64,000 nucleotides of DNA from Victivallis lenta (GTDB taxonomy: Bacteria > Verrucomicrobiota > Lentisphaeria > Victivallales > Victivallaceae). The stretch is from NCBI RefSeq assembly GCF_009695545.1, contig NZ_VUNS01000013.1:1-64000 (forward strand). The letters run 5' to 3'. The notes below the pieces were generated by a model. That model did no database searches and had not been told where the DNA came from. It saw only the letters and a list, made by a program, of their open reading frames with translations. Shown in pieces: positions 8,625-16,998 of this stretch (positions within the stretch are counted from its first letter, which is position 1; the number at the start of each line of letters is the position of its first letter). Both the position numbers and the translations under genes were made by a program.

Positions 8625-10094
8625 ATGACACATGACATGACAACCGGGAATCCGGCCAGACTGATTTTATTTTTCTCCGTGCCGCTGCTGATCGGCAACA
8701 TCTTCCAGCAGCTGTACTTCATGGCCGACATGGCGATCGTCAGCCGGACGATCAGCCTTTCGGCCATGGCGGCGGTCGGCGCGACCGGCGCGCTGACCTT
8801 TCTGGTCTTCGGCTTCTTTTTCGGACTCACGAACGGCTTCGCGGTCATAACCGCCCAGCGGTTCGGCGCGAAGGATTACGACGGCGTGCGCCGTTCGGTC
8901 GCCGTCTCGACTCTGCTCGGCACAGCCGCGACCGGCCTCGGCATGCTGGTCTCGCTGCCGTTCATCGAACAGCTGCTGAGGCTCATGAATACGCCGGACG
9001 ACATCCTGGCCGACTCGGTCGTCTACGTCGCGGCTCTCTGCTGGGGAACCGCCGCAACGGTCTTCTACAACCTGCTCTCCTGTTTCATCCGGGCGCTCGG
9101 GGACAGCTGGACGCCGCTGCTTTTCCTCGTGATCGCGACGTTCCTGAACATCGGGCTGGATTTGCTCTTCATCATCACCTTCGGCATGGGGATCGCCGGA
9201 GCGGCCTGGGCGACCGTGCTTGCGCAGGCGCTTTCGGCGCTGTTCTGCCTGCTTTACATCCGCAGGCGTTTCCCGTTGCTGTGTCCGCGCCGGGAGGACT
9301 GGCGGTTCGACGCCGGGTTCGCCTGGGAGCATCTGCGCGTCGCGCTGCCGATGGCCTTTCAGTTCTCGATCACGGCGATCGGCGTGCTGGTCATGCAGGA
9401 GGAGATCAACCGGTTCGGCACGGTGACCATCGCCGCCTTCACGGCCGGAGCCCGGATCGAACAGCTCGCCGTGCAGCCGATGTTCACGCTCGGCATCGCG
9501 ATCGCAACCTTCGCGGCGCAGAACTACGGTGCCCGGCGGCTCGACCGGGTCCGCACCGGCGTGACGCAATGCACGCTGATCTCGGTCGCCTGGTGCATCG
9601 TCAGCGGCATTGCGCTGGCCCTCTTCAGCCGTCCGCTGGTCGGTATTTTCATCCCGGTCGACTCCGAGCCGGTGGCGACTGCCCAGGCGCAGAATTACAT
9701 CTACATGACCGCCGCACTGTTCATCATTCTCGGGCAGCTTTTCATCTACCGCAATGTACTGCAGGGAATCGGACGCTCCTTCATGCCGATGATGGCCGGC
9801 GGCGCCGAACTCGTGGTGCGGATCGCCGCTTCGATCCTGCTGGCCCCGGTTTTCGGGTATCTCGGCGTATTCTGGGCAACGCCGCTGGCCTGGGTCGGCG
9901 CGACGGCGCTGCTGGCCGCGGCCTACTTCACCGTCAGCCGCCGGTTCGACTCCGGGACAGAGGCCGGAGAAGCGGAACGGCCGCGAAGCCGTCTCCGCGG
10001 CTTCCGGCGCGACCGCCTGAGACTTTACCTGCTTCGCCTGCGGTACCGGCTCGGACTGCTGCCGACCCGCGCCTTGAAACAGCCGGAAAAGTAG
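8625..10094 (+). CDS. MATE-family multidrug/metabolite efflux transporter
   Basis: This 489-residue integral membrane protein has about 12 hydrophobic segments in two similar halves. It opens with the family-typical T-x-G-N-P-A-R-L-I-L-F-F-S-V-P-L-L-I-G-N-I-F-Q-Q-L-Y and carries A-N-x-x-N/I-G-L-D-L-L-F and G-A-A-W-A-T-type motifs. It should export cationic compounds or metabolites in exchange for Na+ or H+. The last 45 residues are a basic tail outside the normal family end. This tail is encoded where the gene runs 70 bases into the converging AraC regulator gene, so it may be an accident of a lost stop codon. The gene follows the HAD phosphatase in one operon. Confidence 0.9.
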   Translation: MTHDMTTGNPARLILFFSVPLLIGNIFQQLYFMADMAIVSRTISLSAMAAVGATGALTFLVFGFFFGLTNGFAVITAQRFGAKDYDGVRRSVAVSTLLGTAATGLGMLVSLPFIEQLLRLMNTPDDILADSVVYVAALCWGTAATVFYNLLSCFIRALGDSWTPLLFLVIATFLNIGLDLLFIITFGMGIAGAAWATVLAQALSALFCLLYIRRRFPLLCPRREDWRFDAGFAWEHLRVALPMAFQFSITAIGVLVMQEEINRFGTVTIAAFTAGARIEQLAVQPMFTLGIAIATFAAQNYGARRLDRVRTGVTQCTLISVAWCIVSGIALALFSRPLVGIFIPVDSEPVATAQAQNYIYMTAALFIILGQLFIYRNVLQGIGRSFMPMMAGGAELVVRIAASILLAPVFGYLGVFWATPLAWVGATALLAAAYFTVSRRFDSGTEAGEAERPRSRLRGFRRDRLRLYLLRLRYRLGLLPTRALKQPEK

Positions 10095-10828
10095 TACTGG
10101 TCCGAAAAGCGGAGCATCTCCGCAATTTCCTTGACCGATTTTCGAGAATAGGTCAGCAGCCGCTGCGCCGCTTCGATCCGCCGCCGCATCAGATATTCGT
10201 ACGGCGGACACCCGAAGGCGAGCCGGAAGTGGCGGATCATATGAGCCGGAGAGTAACCGGCCGCCTCGCAGAACGGTTCAAGGCGGAACCGGCGGTCGAT
10301 GCTGCCGTCCAGGGCTCTCTTGAGCCCGGCGATCTCCGGGCGGACGGATTCGGCCGCCTCGCGCAGCGTCCCGGCGCACGCCTCGGCGAATTCGTGGAAA
10401 ATCACCGCGGCCCGCCGGTCGATGGCCGGACCGCCGTATCCAAGCTCCCGCATCTCCTCAAAGAACCGCCGCAGCTGCGGAACGCCCGGAACCGCATACA
10501 CCCGGTCCAGCCGGTAGCCGCCGACCAGCAGGTCGGCCAGCGGACCGTCGACGATGAAAAACAGCTTGTGCCACGGCGCTTCCGGAACCGTCCAGTAACG
10601 GTGATTGCTGCGGCGGTGCAGGAAGTAGACCGAATCGGCGCCGCATTCGAAGCGCCGCCCGTCGCTCTCGAGCAGGCCGCGCCCCTGCACGACATATTCG
10701 ACCGTGACATATTCATAATCGACGTGCTCAAACCGGCACGGCGCCTCACTCGCGATTCCCCACCCGGCATGGAGCAGCCGGAACGGGAAAGGCGGATCGG
10801 CTGTACTGTCGGAAAGTTCTGTTTTCAA
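10025..10828 (-). CDS. AraC-family transcriptional regulator
   Basis: This 267-residue regulator has a cupin-like N-terminal sensor (about 15-100, with R-G-x-G-L-L-E-S-D-G-R-R and F-L-H-R-R-S-N-H-R-Y-W) and a C-terminal pair of helix-turn-helix motifs (about 170-265, ending in S-V-K-E-I-A-E-M-L-R-F-S-D-Q-Y-Y-F-S-G-C-F-K). The start appears to be TTG at 10828: AAGGA lies nine bases before it and no in-frame ATG precedes the sensor core. It is divergent from the Gfo/Idh/MocA oxidoreductase gene, which is its likely target. Its 3' end overlaps the converging MATE gene by 70 bases. Effector unknown, probably a sugar. Confidence 0.88.
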   Translation of the reverse strand: MKTELSDSTADPPFPFRLLHAGWGIASEAPCRFEHVDYEYVTVEYVVQGRGLLESDGRRFECGADSVYFLHRRSNHRYWTVPEAPWHKLFFIVDGPLADLLVGGYRLDRVYAVPGVPQLRRFFEEMRELGYGGPAIDRRAAVIFHEFAEACAGTLREAAESVRPEIAGLKRALDGSIDRRFRLEPFCEAAGYSPAHMIRHFRLAFGCPPYEYLMRRRIEAAQRLLTYSRKSVKEIAEMLRFSDQYYFSGCFKARVGSSPSRYRRRSR

Positions 10829-10888
10829 GATTCCACATCCTTATTTCAAATAGCACATGAGTTTTTTACGAAAAATCGGCCTGGACGG

Positions 10889-10917
10889 TTGTATTCCCGT
10901 TTAAATTAACGCATAAT
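10889..10917 (+). promoter_or_regulatory. Possible promoter of the Gfo/Idh/MocA oxidoreductase gene
   Basis: TTGTAT (10889-10894), 17-base spacer, CATAAT (10912-10917), 38 bases before the ATG. The match is moderate; an AraC protein encoded divergently could assist it. Confidence 0.45.
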
Positions 10918-10955
10918 ACCGACAGATGCAAACCACAAACCGGGAGAGTGATCTT

Positions 10956-12119
10956 ATGGAAACGCAAAAAATCGGAATCATCGGAACCGGCGGCCGCGGC
11001 GAACACGCGCGCCGCGCCCATCAGCCGGAAAACGGCTGGATCGTCGCCATGGGGGCCGACACGGGAGAAGAGGCGCGCCGGAAGTTTCAGGAGGCGTTTC
11101 CGGACGCCGCCGTGACCGGCGACTACCGGGAACTCCTGAACAATCCGGAAATCAGCGTGGTCTTCATCATGACGCCGGATTTCCTGCACGAGGAGATGGC
11201 GGTCGCCGCGCTCGAAGCGGGCAAGGCCGTCTACCTCGAAAAGCCGCTGGCGATCACGCTCGAGGGGTGCGACCGCATTCTCGAAACCGCAATGCGGACC
11301 GGCTCGAAGCTTTTCGTGGGCCACAACATGCGTTATTTTCCGGTGGTCCTGAAGATGAAGGAGATCATCGACTCCGGGCTGATCGGCGACGTTCAGTGCG
11401 GCTGGTGCCGCCACTTCATCAATTACGGCGGCGACGCCTACTTCCGCGACTGGCACTCCGAACAGAAGAATACGAACGGGCTGCTGCTGCAGAAGGGGGC
11501 GCACGACATCGACGTCATGCACTGGCTCATGGGGTCGCGCACGCGCCGCGTGGTCGGCATGGGAATGCTCTCGGTCTACGACCGCTGCAGCCGCAGGTCG
11601 CCGGACGAACCGGAGGCGGCAAACTGGTCCGACGACCGTTACCCGCCGCTCGAACAGGGCGGCTTCTCGCCGGTCATCGACGTCGAAGATCACAACATGG
11701 TCCTGATGCAGCTCGAAAACGGCGCGCAGGCAGTCTACGCGCAGTGCCACTATGCTCCGGATGCGGAGCGCAACTACACCTTCATCGGCACCCGGGGACG
11801 GGTGGAGAACATCGGCGACAGCGATGACTGCGAGGTGCATGTCTGGACGCGCCGCGGACCGCGTTCCACGCCGGATATCGTCTACCACCTGAAGCCGGCC
11901 TCCGGCTCGCACGGAGGTTCGGACCCGCTCATCATCGACAACTTTCTCGCTTTCGTGCGCCACGGGGCACCGACCAATGCGTCGCCGCTGGCGGCCCGCG
12001 ACGCGGTCGCCGCGGGAGTGCTCGGCCACCAATCGATGCGGAACGGCAATATGCCGCAGGAGGTGCCGCCGCTCGCGCCGGAGCTCGAAGCCTACTTCCG
12101 CAACGGCCAGGTGAAATAG
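10956..12119 (+). CDS. Gfo/Idh/MocA-family NAD(P)-dependent sugar oxidoreductase
   Basis: This 387-residue protein has an N-terminal Rossmann fold (I-G-I-I-G-T-G-G-R-G-E-H-A-R) and the family signature E-K-P-L-A-I-T at about 90, whose Lys is catalytic in relatives. A C-terminal alpha/beta substrate domain includes K-G-A-H-D-I-D-V-M-H-W-L, with the usual His/Asp pair. The ATG at 10956 is chosen because GGGAGAG lies seven bases upstream; an in-frame ATG at 10926 has none. Members oxidise or reduce sugars, inositols or glycosides; the substrate cannot be inferred. The divergent AraC gene is the probable regulator. It is distinct in sequence from the second family member at 41542-42762. Confidence 0.9.
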   Translation: METQKIGIIGTGGRGEHARRAHQPENGWIVAMGADTGEEARRKFQEAFPDAAVTGDYRELLNNPEISVVFIMTPDFLHEEMAVAALEAGKAVYLEKPLAITLEGCDRILETAMRTGSKLFVGHNMRYFPVVLKMKEIIDSGLIGDVQCGWCRHFINYGGDAYFRDWHSEQKNTNGLLLQKGAHDIDVMHWLMGSRTRRVVGMGMLSVYDRCSRRSPDEPEAANWSDDRYPPLEQGGFSPVIDVEDHNMVLMQLENGAQAVYAQCHYAPDAERNYTFIGTRGRVENIGDSDDCEVHVWTRRGPRSTPDIVYHLKPASGSHGGSDPLIIDNFLAFVRHGAPTNASPLAARDAVAAGVLGHQSMRNGNMPQEVPPLAPELEAYFRNGQVK

Positions 12120-12272
12120 AAACCGGCGGGGCCCGAACAGGCGCGCAGACTGCCGGCTGACGCTGACGCGCCTTCAAAGCCCCCCATTGCCAGACAAAGT
12201 TCCAAACGGACTTAACGGGCAGAACGGACAGACCGCCATCAAATCTGATGCAGCCGCGTTTTGCCCGTACAG

Positions 12273-13334
12273 TCATTTCCGGTTTTGGCTGAACGCTTCC
12301 CGCAAAAGCTGTTCGCGGTCGGTCGGACAGAGCGCCCGCTCCTGTTCAGCGGGGTTGCGCGAGTGTTCGACGCTCCAGCCGCTCCATTCCCGGAACGCAT
12401 GATAGGTCCACGCCCATTTCCGCTCCTCGAAAATCGAGATCATATCCGCCAGCAACCGGCGGCCCGTCCCCTCCGGCGCCCAGCGGATACAGCTGAACTC
12501 GCCGATAAAAATCCGAACGTCATGCTTCTTCTGCAGATCGATCACCGGCAGAAGTTCTTTCTCCAGCCGTGCCCGATCCCACATTTCCCCGTTGATCGTC
12601 CCCGGATATTCGATTCCGGCCGGACTGCCGTTCAACCCCTGAAACGCAACCTCGTACGGATAGTAGAAGTGGATGCTGTAAATCACATCACGGAACGGCA
12701 GCGGCCTGAAATTCGTCAGCGTATTCGGGATCGCCCACTGCTGGTTCTCGAACACGACCGGCATCTCCGGATCGATGTTCCGAATCGCCCGGACTGCATC
12801 GGACGCCAGCTCCCGCCACGGCCTGCACCCCTCCCCCGGCACGGCGGGAACCACCGGTTCGTTCATCAGATCGTAACCGATGATGTCCGGATTGCCGCGG
12901 TAACGCGCCGCGATCCGTTTCCAGGTTTCGATGAACTGTTTCTGAAAGGCCGCTTCGGTGAACATCCGGCAGGCCGCGCCTGGGTGGATGCGTCCACCCG
13001 GCGGCGTATGCAGATCGAGCACCACCCTGATCCCGTACTTCCGCAACAGCGGCAGCCGGGTGTCGAAGTGGGCAAGCGCCTCCCCGAGCCAGCGGTCATA
13101 GGCCGCCGCGTCGGCGGTGTCGGCCGGACTCTTCGGGAAATCCTGCCAGCGCAGCTGCCAGCGGACGAGATTCACATTCCAGTCGTTCAGCACGGCGATA
13201 TCCTCTTCTCCGATCCGCTCGGAGACCATGACGCCGCGCAGCGGGCGGTCCCACGCCGCGATTCCGGCGGCGGAGACGGCAGCGGAACAGCCGGCAGCAA
13301 GCATAAGGCACAACAGTTTCAATATATTCCTCAT
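12273..13334 (-). CDS. GH5-like (cellulase-type) glycoside hydrolase, probable lipoprotein
   Basis: This 353-residue secreted TIM-barrel hydrolase begins with a signal containing a lipobox-like L-A-A-G-C, so it may be lipid-anchored. The barrel shows L-R-W-Q near the N-terminus, Y-D-L-M-N-E-P-V with the likely acid/base Glu159, H-F-Y-Y-P-Y, and F-I-G-E-F-S-C with the likely nucleophile Glu279, the arrangement of GH5 endoglucanases and mannanases. It is the last gene of a LacI regulator - pseudopilin - hydrolase operon, 18 bases after the pseudopilin. The bond it cuts cannot be told from sequence alone. Confidence 0.88.
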   Translation of the reverse strand: MRNILKLLCLMLAAGCSAAVSAAGIAAWDRPLRGVMVSERIGEEDIAVLNDWNVNLVRWQLRWQDFPKSPADTADAAAYDRWLGEALAHFDTRLPLLRKYGIRVVLDLHTPPGGRIHPGAACRMFTEAAFQKQFIETWKRIAARYRGNPDIIGYDLMNEPVVPAVPGEGCRPWRELASDAVRAIRNIDPEMPVVFENQQWAIPNTLTNFRPLPFRDVIYSIHFYYPYEVAFQGLNGSPAGIEYPGTINGEMWDRARLEKELLPVIDLQKKHDVRIFIGEFSCIRWAPEGTGRRLLADMISIFEERKWAWTYHAFREWSGWSVEHSRNPAEQERALCPTDREQLLREAFSQNRK

Positions 13335-13352
13335 TCCCCAGCAATCCTTTCG

Positions 13353-14054
13353 TTATTTATCCATGACCCAATACAAATTGAAGGTATTCCAGCCCCAGCC
13401 GTCACCGAACAGCTTCGCGGGGGAGAAGGTTTCGACATGCCCGTCCCAGAACGACAGATTGATCCTGGCATCGTGCCGGTAAGAAGCGGCGCGCCACTGC
13501 CCCTCTTCCGTCCACGGAAAGCAGAGCTTGAACTCGGAACGGTCGCACCGCACGACGCCCTCGGAATTGCCGCTGTCCATCGTATTGATCTTGCACGATG
13601 CACTGCGAAGTTTTGTGAGCTTCGAGGTCGAGAAGTTCGCATAGAGGCTCCCCCAGTAATCGCTGCCGGGGTAATAATGATTCTTGGCGTACCAGTTGCC
13701 GGTCCATTTGCTGTTGCTCAGAGGGACCGGCTTTGCCGGGCAGAGCAGTCCGGCCGGCATGTCGTGACGATCACCGCTCCAGACCGGCGGCTGCCCGAGC
13801 ATCGTGAGCCACGCTTCGTTGTTGAACCAATACGAGCGGTCCGAGCCGCCGTAGTTGATCGGCGTCATGTAGTCGTCGAAACTCCCGGCATAAAGCAGAT
13901 CGGCCGAAGCGTACATTTTCAGATTCCCGGTACACTGAGTTTTCCTGGCCGAGCTGCGCGCCTTGCCGAGCGCCGGCAGCAGCATTGAGGCCAGAATCGC
14001 AACGATTGCGATCACAATGAGAAGTTCGATCAGGGTGAAGCGGCGCGAATTCAT
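13353..14054 (-). CDS. Pseudopilin-like protein with H-x9-DG motif (module A)
   Basis: The 233-residue protein starts [19 protein letters not shown], a type IV pilin-like N-terminal helix with Glu at position +5 after the presumed cleavage point. The residue before Phe is Arg, not the usual Gly. The rest is an extracytoplasmic domain with Trp/Tyr-rich stretches and, near the C-terminus, [14 protein letters not shown], which fits the H-x9-D-G motif of planctomycete/lentisphaera pseudopilins. Its ATG overlaps the LacI regulator stop by four bases and has GGAGG seven bases upstream, so translation is coupled. The GH5-like gene follows. The role is unknown; surface display or substrate binding is a guess. 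Confidence 0.88.
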   Translation of the reverse strand: MNSRRFTLIELLIVIAIVAILASMLLPALGKARSSARKTQCTGNLKMYASADLLYAGSFDDYMTPINYGGSDRSYWFNNEAWLTMLGQPPVWSGDRHDMPAGLLCPAKPVPLSNSKWTGNWYAKNHYYPGSDYWGSLYANFSTSKLTKLRSASCKINTMDSGNSEGVVRCDRSEFKLCFPWTEEGQWRAASYRHDARINLSFWDGHVETFSPAKLFGDGWGWNTFNLYWVMDK

Positions 14055-15097
14055 TTCTTTTCCTCCGTATTGAGATTGTGCGGTTTGCAGGAGCGCGTGC
14101 TTTCACGGATCACCAGCGCATAATCGAGCCTGTGCCGGGCTTCGACCGGATATCCGTGCAGCAGCCGGACCAGAGCATTCACCGCGGCCTTGCCCATCTG
14201 GCGGGTCGGCTGGGCGATGACCGTAACCGGCGTATTCAGGAATTCAAGCTCGCCATTTTCCTCAAAGGAGATGATAGAAATATCCTCCGGCGTATCGATT
14301 CCGAGCCGGTGCAGGTCGCTGATCAGCTTCTGCGTCATCAGGCTGTTGGTTGAAAAAAGCGCGGTCGGACGCTCCGGCATCCGGCTCAGCTCCAGGGCGG
14401 CGAGAGTGGTGGAGTCCCCGATATGCCGGAACTCCCTGATCCAGATATCTTCGGGGCGACCGCCGAGTTCACGGATCGTTTCACGAAATCCGGTCAGCCG
14501 CTGCCGCTGGCCGATATCGAGCTGCGACATGCCGATGAAGCCGAAGCTCCGGTGGCCGAGACTCCAGAGATAGGTCGCCGCATCGCAGCCGGCGGAAAAG
14601 TCGTCCACGCAGATGTTGCAGCGCATCTCCGCCCCGTTCCGGTTGCCGATCGACACGACCGGGATACCGAATGAAGCAAGTTCGCGCGAAACGGCATACG
14701 AAATATCGAACTCCGGGATCAGCAGTCCCTTGAGCCGGTAGCTGCGCACGACATTACGGAAAAACACAGCGTTCATCTGCGAGTAGCAGCGCGTGATGAA
14801 CTGGGTTGTGAAGCCTTCGACGGTCAGCGCCTCCAGAATCGCCGAAATCAGCGTGCTGTTGTAGCTTGTGTTCAGAAAATCCGAAAACGCGGCCATGACG
14901 ATGCCGATGCTCTCCGGCGCCTGCAGCGATGCGGCGCTTTGCGCCTCCTCCCGGTCGATCTCCGAAGCGATGCGGCGCACCGATTCGACGGTCGAAGCAC
15001 GGTGGCCGCTCTTCCCGTTCAGGATCCGCGACACGGTCGAAATACTGACATTCGCCCGTTCGGCCACTTCGCGGATTGTGGCATGGGAAAGAACCAT
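14051..15097 (-). CDS. LacI-family transcriptional regulator (module A)
   Basis: This 348-residue repressor-type protein has a LacI helix-turn-helix ([20 protein letters not shown]) followed by a periplasmic-binding-protein-like sensor ending in the family-typical [12 protein letters not shown]. The start at 15097 is supported by AGAAGGAGGA six bases before the ATG; an upstream extension to 15211 is untranslated leader. It heads the operon with the pseudopilin (ATGA overlap) and the GH5-like hydrolase, so it presumably controls its own operon in response to a sugar. Its stop-start overlap with a pilin-like gene is unusual. Confidence 0.92.
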   Translation of the reverse strand: MVLSHATIREVAERANVSISTVSRILNGKSGHRASTVESVRRIASEIDREEAQSAASLQAPESIGIVMAAFSDFLNTSYNSTLISAILEALTVEGFTTQFITRCYSQMNAVFFRNVVRSYRLKGLLIPEFDISYAVSRELASFGIPVVSIGNRNGAEMRCNICVDDFSAGCDAATYLWSLGHRSFGFIGMSQLDIGQRQRLTGFRETIRELGGRPEDIWIREFRHIGDSTTLAALELSRMPERPTALFSTNSLMTQKLISDLHRLGIDTPEDISIISFEENGELEFLNTPVTVIAQPTRQMGKAAVNALVRLLHGYPVEARHRLDYALVIRESTRSCKPHNLNTEEKK

Positions 15098-15125
15098 ATG
15101 CGATCCTCCTTCTCGTTTGCCATTA

Positions 15126-15154
15126 ATTATGACAATTGGCGGAAGGAAATCCAA
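15126..15154 (-). promoter_or_regulatory. Promoter of the LacI-pseudopilin-GH5 operon
   Basis: On the minus strand TTGGAT (15154-15149), 17-base spacer, CATAAT (15131-15126), 28 bases before the regulator start. A GCCA...TGGC imperfect inverted repeat at 15119-15140 overlaps the -10 and could be an operator. The rest of the AT-rich gap to 15272 shows no gene. Confidence 0.6.
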
Positions 15155-15272
15155 ATATCTTTCCCAAAAGAAATCATATTTTTGAAAACAGAATCGGAAA
15201 TACCAATGCAATCACATGCACACGAACAAATTACACTTTGGAAATTCATGGAAATCATTTGAGAATCCATGC

Positions 15273-15313
15273 AAATAAAAACGCGGTCCGGAGAGATTCG
15301 GCTCCGGACCGCG
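15273..15313 (-). terminator. Intrinsic terminator of dapA
   Basis: A 12-bp perfect stem CGCGGTCCGGAG / CTCCGGACCGCG (15282-15293 and 15302-15313) with an 8-base loop. It is followed on the minus strand by TTTTTATTT and lies 23 bases after the dapA stop codon. Confidence 0.92.
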
Positions 15314-15336
15314 CCAATGCGGATTGCAAACGGGAA

Positions 15337-16212
15337 TCAGCCGAGGATACCGCAGCGCTTCAGCGTGGCGGCGAGCTTTTCGCGGTGCTCGGGCGAAAGT
15401 TCGCAGAGCGGCAGGCGGTACTCCTCCGCCATGAGCCCGGCCATCGCCATCGCGGCCTTGATCGGAATCGGATTGGTTTCGACGAACTGGTCGCGGAAGA
15501 ACGGATAATATTTGCGGTGATACGCATAAGCCTTTGCGAAATCACCCTCGAGCGCCGCCCTGACCATCGCGCTCATCTCGCCCGGAATCAGGTTCGAAGA
15601 GACGCTGATGATCCCCTTTGCGCCGACCGACATCATCGGCAGCGTCAGCGAATCGTCGCCGGAGAGCACGGTGATATCGCACAAGTCGAGAATCGCCGAA
15701 ACCCGGTCCACGCTGCCGGCGGCCTCTTTGACCGCCATGATGACCGGATTCTTCGCAAGGCGCGCCACCGTCGCTTCGGCGATCGGCACCCCGCTGCGCC
15801 CCGGCACATTGTACAGAACGACCGGAAGGCCGACCTTGTCGGCGACCGTCGAAAAGTGACGGTAAAGCCCCTCCTGCGTCGGCTTGTTGTAATACGGCGT
15901 GACCTGGAGCGTCGCATCGGCGCCGACCGCCTTCGCCTCGGAGGTCAGGAACACCGCCTCCTCCGTCGAATTCGCTCCGGTACCGGCGATGACCTGACAG
16001 CGCCCCGCGGCAGTTTCGATCACCGTCTCGATCACCTTCAGGTGCTCCTGCGGGCTCAACGTCGGCGATTCCCCGGTGGTGCCGACCGGAACGATCCCGC
16101 TCACCCGGCCCGCGACCTGGAGTTCAACCAGCTTCTTCAGCGCCTCGTAGTCGACCTCTCCATTGCGGAACGGCGTCACAAGCGCGGTGTAAACTCCTTC
16201 GAACTTCATCAT
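15337..16212 (-). CDS. dapA: 4-hydroxy-tetrahydrodipicolinate synthase
   Basis: This 291-residue enzyme condenses pyruvate with aspartate semialdehyde in the lysine/diaminopimelate pathway. Family landmarks are G-T-T-G-E-S-P-T-L (pyruvate site), V-T-P-Y-Y-N-K-P-T with the catalytic Tyr, and I-M-A-V-K-E-A-A-G with the Schiff-base Lys at about 161. The length matches other DapA proteins. The start is one of two adjacent Met codons (16212 or 16209) after GGAG. It is transcribed alone, with a clear promoter and terminator. The same window holds dapF and dapL, so the pathway appears to run by the LL-diaminopimelate aminotransferase route. Confidence 0.95.
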   Translation of the reverse strand: MMKFEGVYTALVTPFRNGEVDYEALKKLVELQVAGRVSGIVPVGTTGESPTLSPQEHLKVIETVIETAAGRCQVIAGTGANSTEEAVFLTSEAKAVGADATLQVTPYYNKPTQEGLYRHFSTVADKVGLPVVLYNVPGRSGVPIAEATVARLAKNPVIMAVKEAAGSVDRVSAILDLCDITVLSGDDSLTLPMMSVGAKGIISVSSNLIPGEMSAMVRAALEGDFAKAYAYHRKYYPFFRDQFVETNPIPIKAAMAMAGLMAEEYRLPLCELSPEHREKLAATLKRCGILG

Positions 16213-16278
16213 TTTATCTGCTCCGGAAAATTGTTTGAATCCCATGTTTTCATAAACCGACGGCGAACCCGTACATAT

Positions 16279-16307
16279 AAAATAACGCATTGCGGGCCGA
16301 AAATCAA
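16279..16307 (-). promoter_or_regulatory. Promoter of dapA
   Basis: Minus strand TTGATT (16307-16302), 17-base spacer, TATTTT (16284-16279), 67 bases before the start codon, in the divergent gap with the small lipoprotein gene. Confidence 0.55.
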
Positions 16308-16326
16308 TCTTATTTTCGGATTTGAT

Positions 16327-16355
16327 TTGAAAATTCCCCCCTCGCCGGATAACTT
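16327..16355 (+). promoter_or_regulatory. Possible promoter of the small lipoprotein gene
   Basis: TTGAAA (16327-16332), 17-base spacer, TAACTT (16350-16355), 28 bases before the chosen ATG. Confidence 0.45.
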
Positions 16356-16382
16356 ATGAAGCAAAACAGGAGAAATACGTCC

Positions 16383-16895
16383 ATGATCAAGCAAAGCGTT
16401 CCGTTCCTCGCCTGCCTGGCGCTGCTGGCCGGGTGCGTGAATTTCCAGTATGTCGGCGAAACGGAGTCCCCCTCCGGCAACGAGGTCTCCGTCTACACCG
16501 ACGCGACCCGGATCGGCCGTTCCTACCGCGTCCTGGGGCAGGCGACCGCCTCGGGCGATTACCGCGACGTCAGCCGCGACCGGCTGCTCGCCAAACTCAA
16601 AAGCGAGGCGGAAAGCAAAGGAGCCGACGCCATTCTGATCACCGAACAGCAGGTCGTGTCGAAATCCGAATCGCGCAGTGTCGAACCACGCTTCAACACC
16701 GCCTACGATTACGACGGCGAAACCAGCAACTGGCGGCAGATCCAGCGCGACGTCGACCTGAACTACGGCCAGATCCGCGGCAGCCTGGAAGAGGTCAGGA
16801 CCAACGCCAGCTACATCCGCATCCTCCGTGCCGAATTTCTCAAATACTCCGGCGGCGAACCGGAAAAACTCGAAGTCGTCGAGCCGGAAAAATAA
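16383..16895 (+). CDS. Small lipoprotein of unknown function
   Basis: This 170-residue protein has a lipoprotein signal: M-I-K-Q, a hydrophobic stretch, then the lipobox L-L-A-G-C with Cys at about 18. The ATG at 16383 is preferred over one at 16356 because AGGAGA precedes it by nine bases. The mature part is hydrophilic and contains Y-R-V-L-G-Q-A-T-A-S-G-D-Y and L-L-A-K-L-K-S-E-A-E-S-K-G-A-D-A-I-L-I-T. This pattern (cell-envelope proteins that take small multi-helix folds after a V-L-G-x-V start) is seen in several uncharacterised exported families. No function can be assigned. Monocistronic, between dapA and the converging symporter gene. Confidence 0.82.
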   Translation: MIKQSVPFLACLALLAGCVNFQYVGETESPSGNEVSVYTDATRIGRSYRVLGQATASGDYRDVSRDRLLAKLKSEAESKGADAILITEQQVVSKSESRSVEPRFNTAYDYDGETSNWRQIQRDVDLNYGQIRGSLEEVRTNASYIRILRAEFLKYSGGEPEKLEVVEPEK

Positions 16896-16998
16896 CCGTC
16901 TCCCGCCGGCCGCGTTCCGGGTCCCTGCCCTGCGCAGCACCCGGAATCCGGTTCATGGCAATCTCCGTGTTTCATAGTGAATCATATCCCGGGAAGGT

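Noticed and set aside
16915-16946. TTCCGGGT/ACCCGGAA inverted repeat between the lipoprotein and symporter genes
   Set aside because: Neither strand shows a T tract after it, so I do not claim a terminator; it could be chance in GC-rich DNA.
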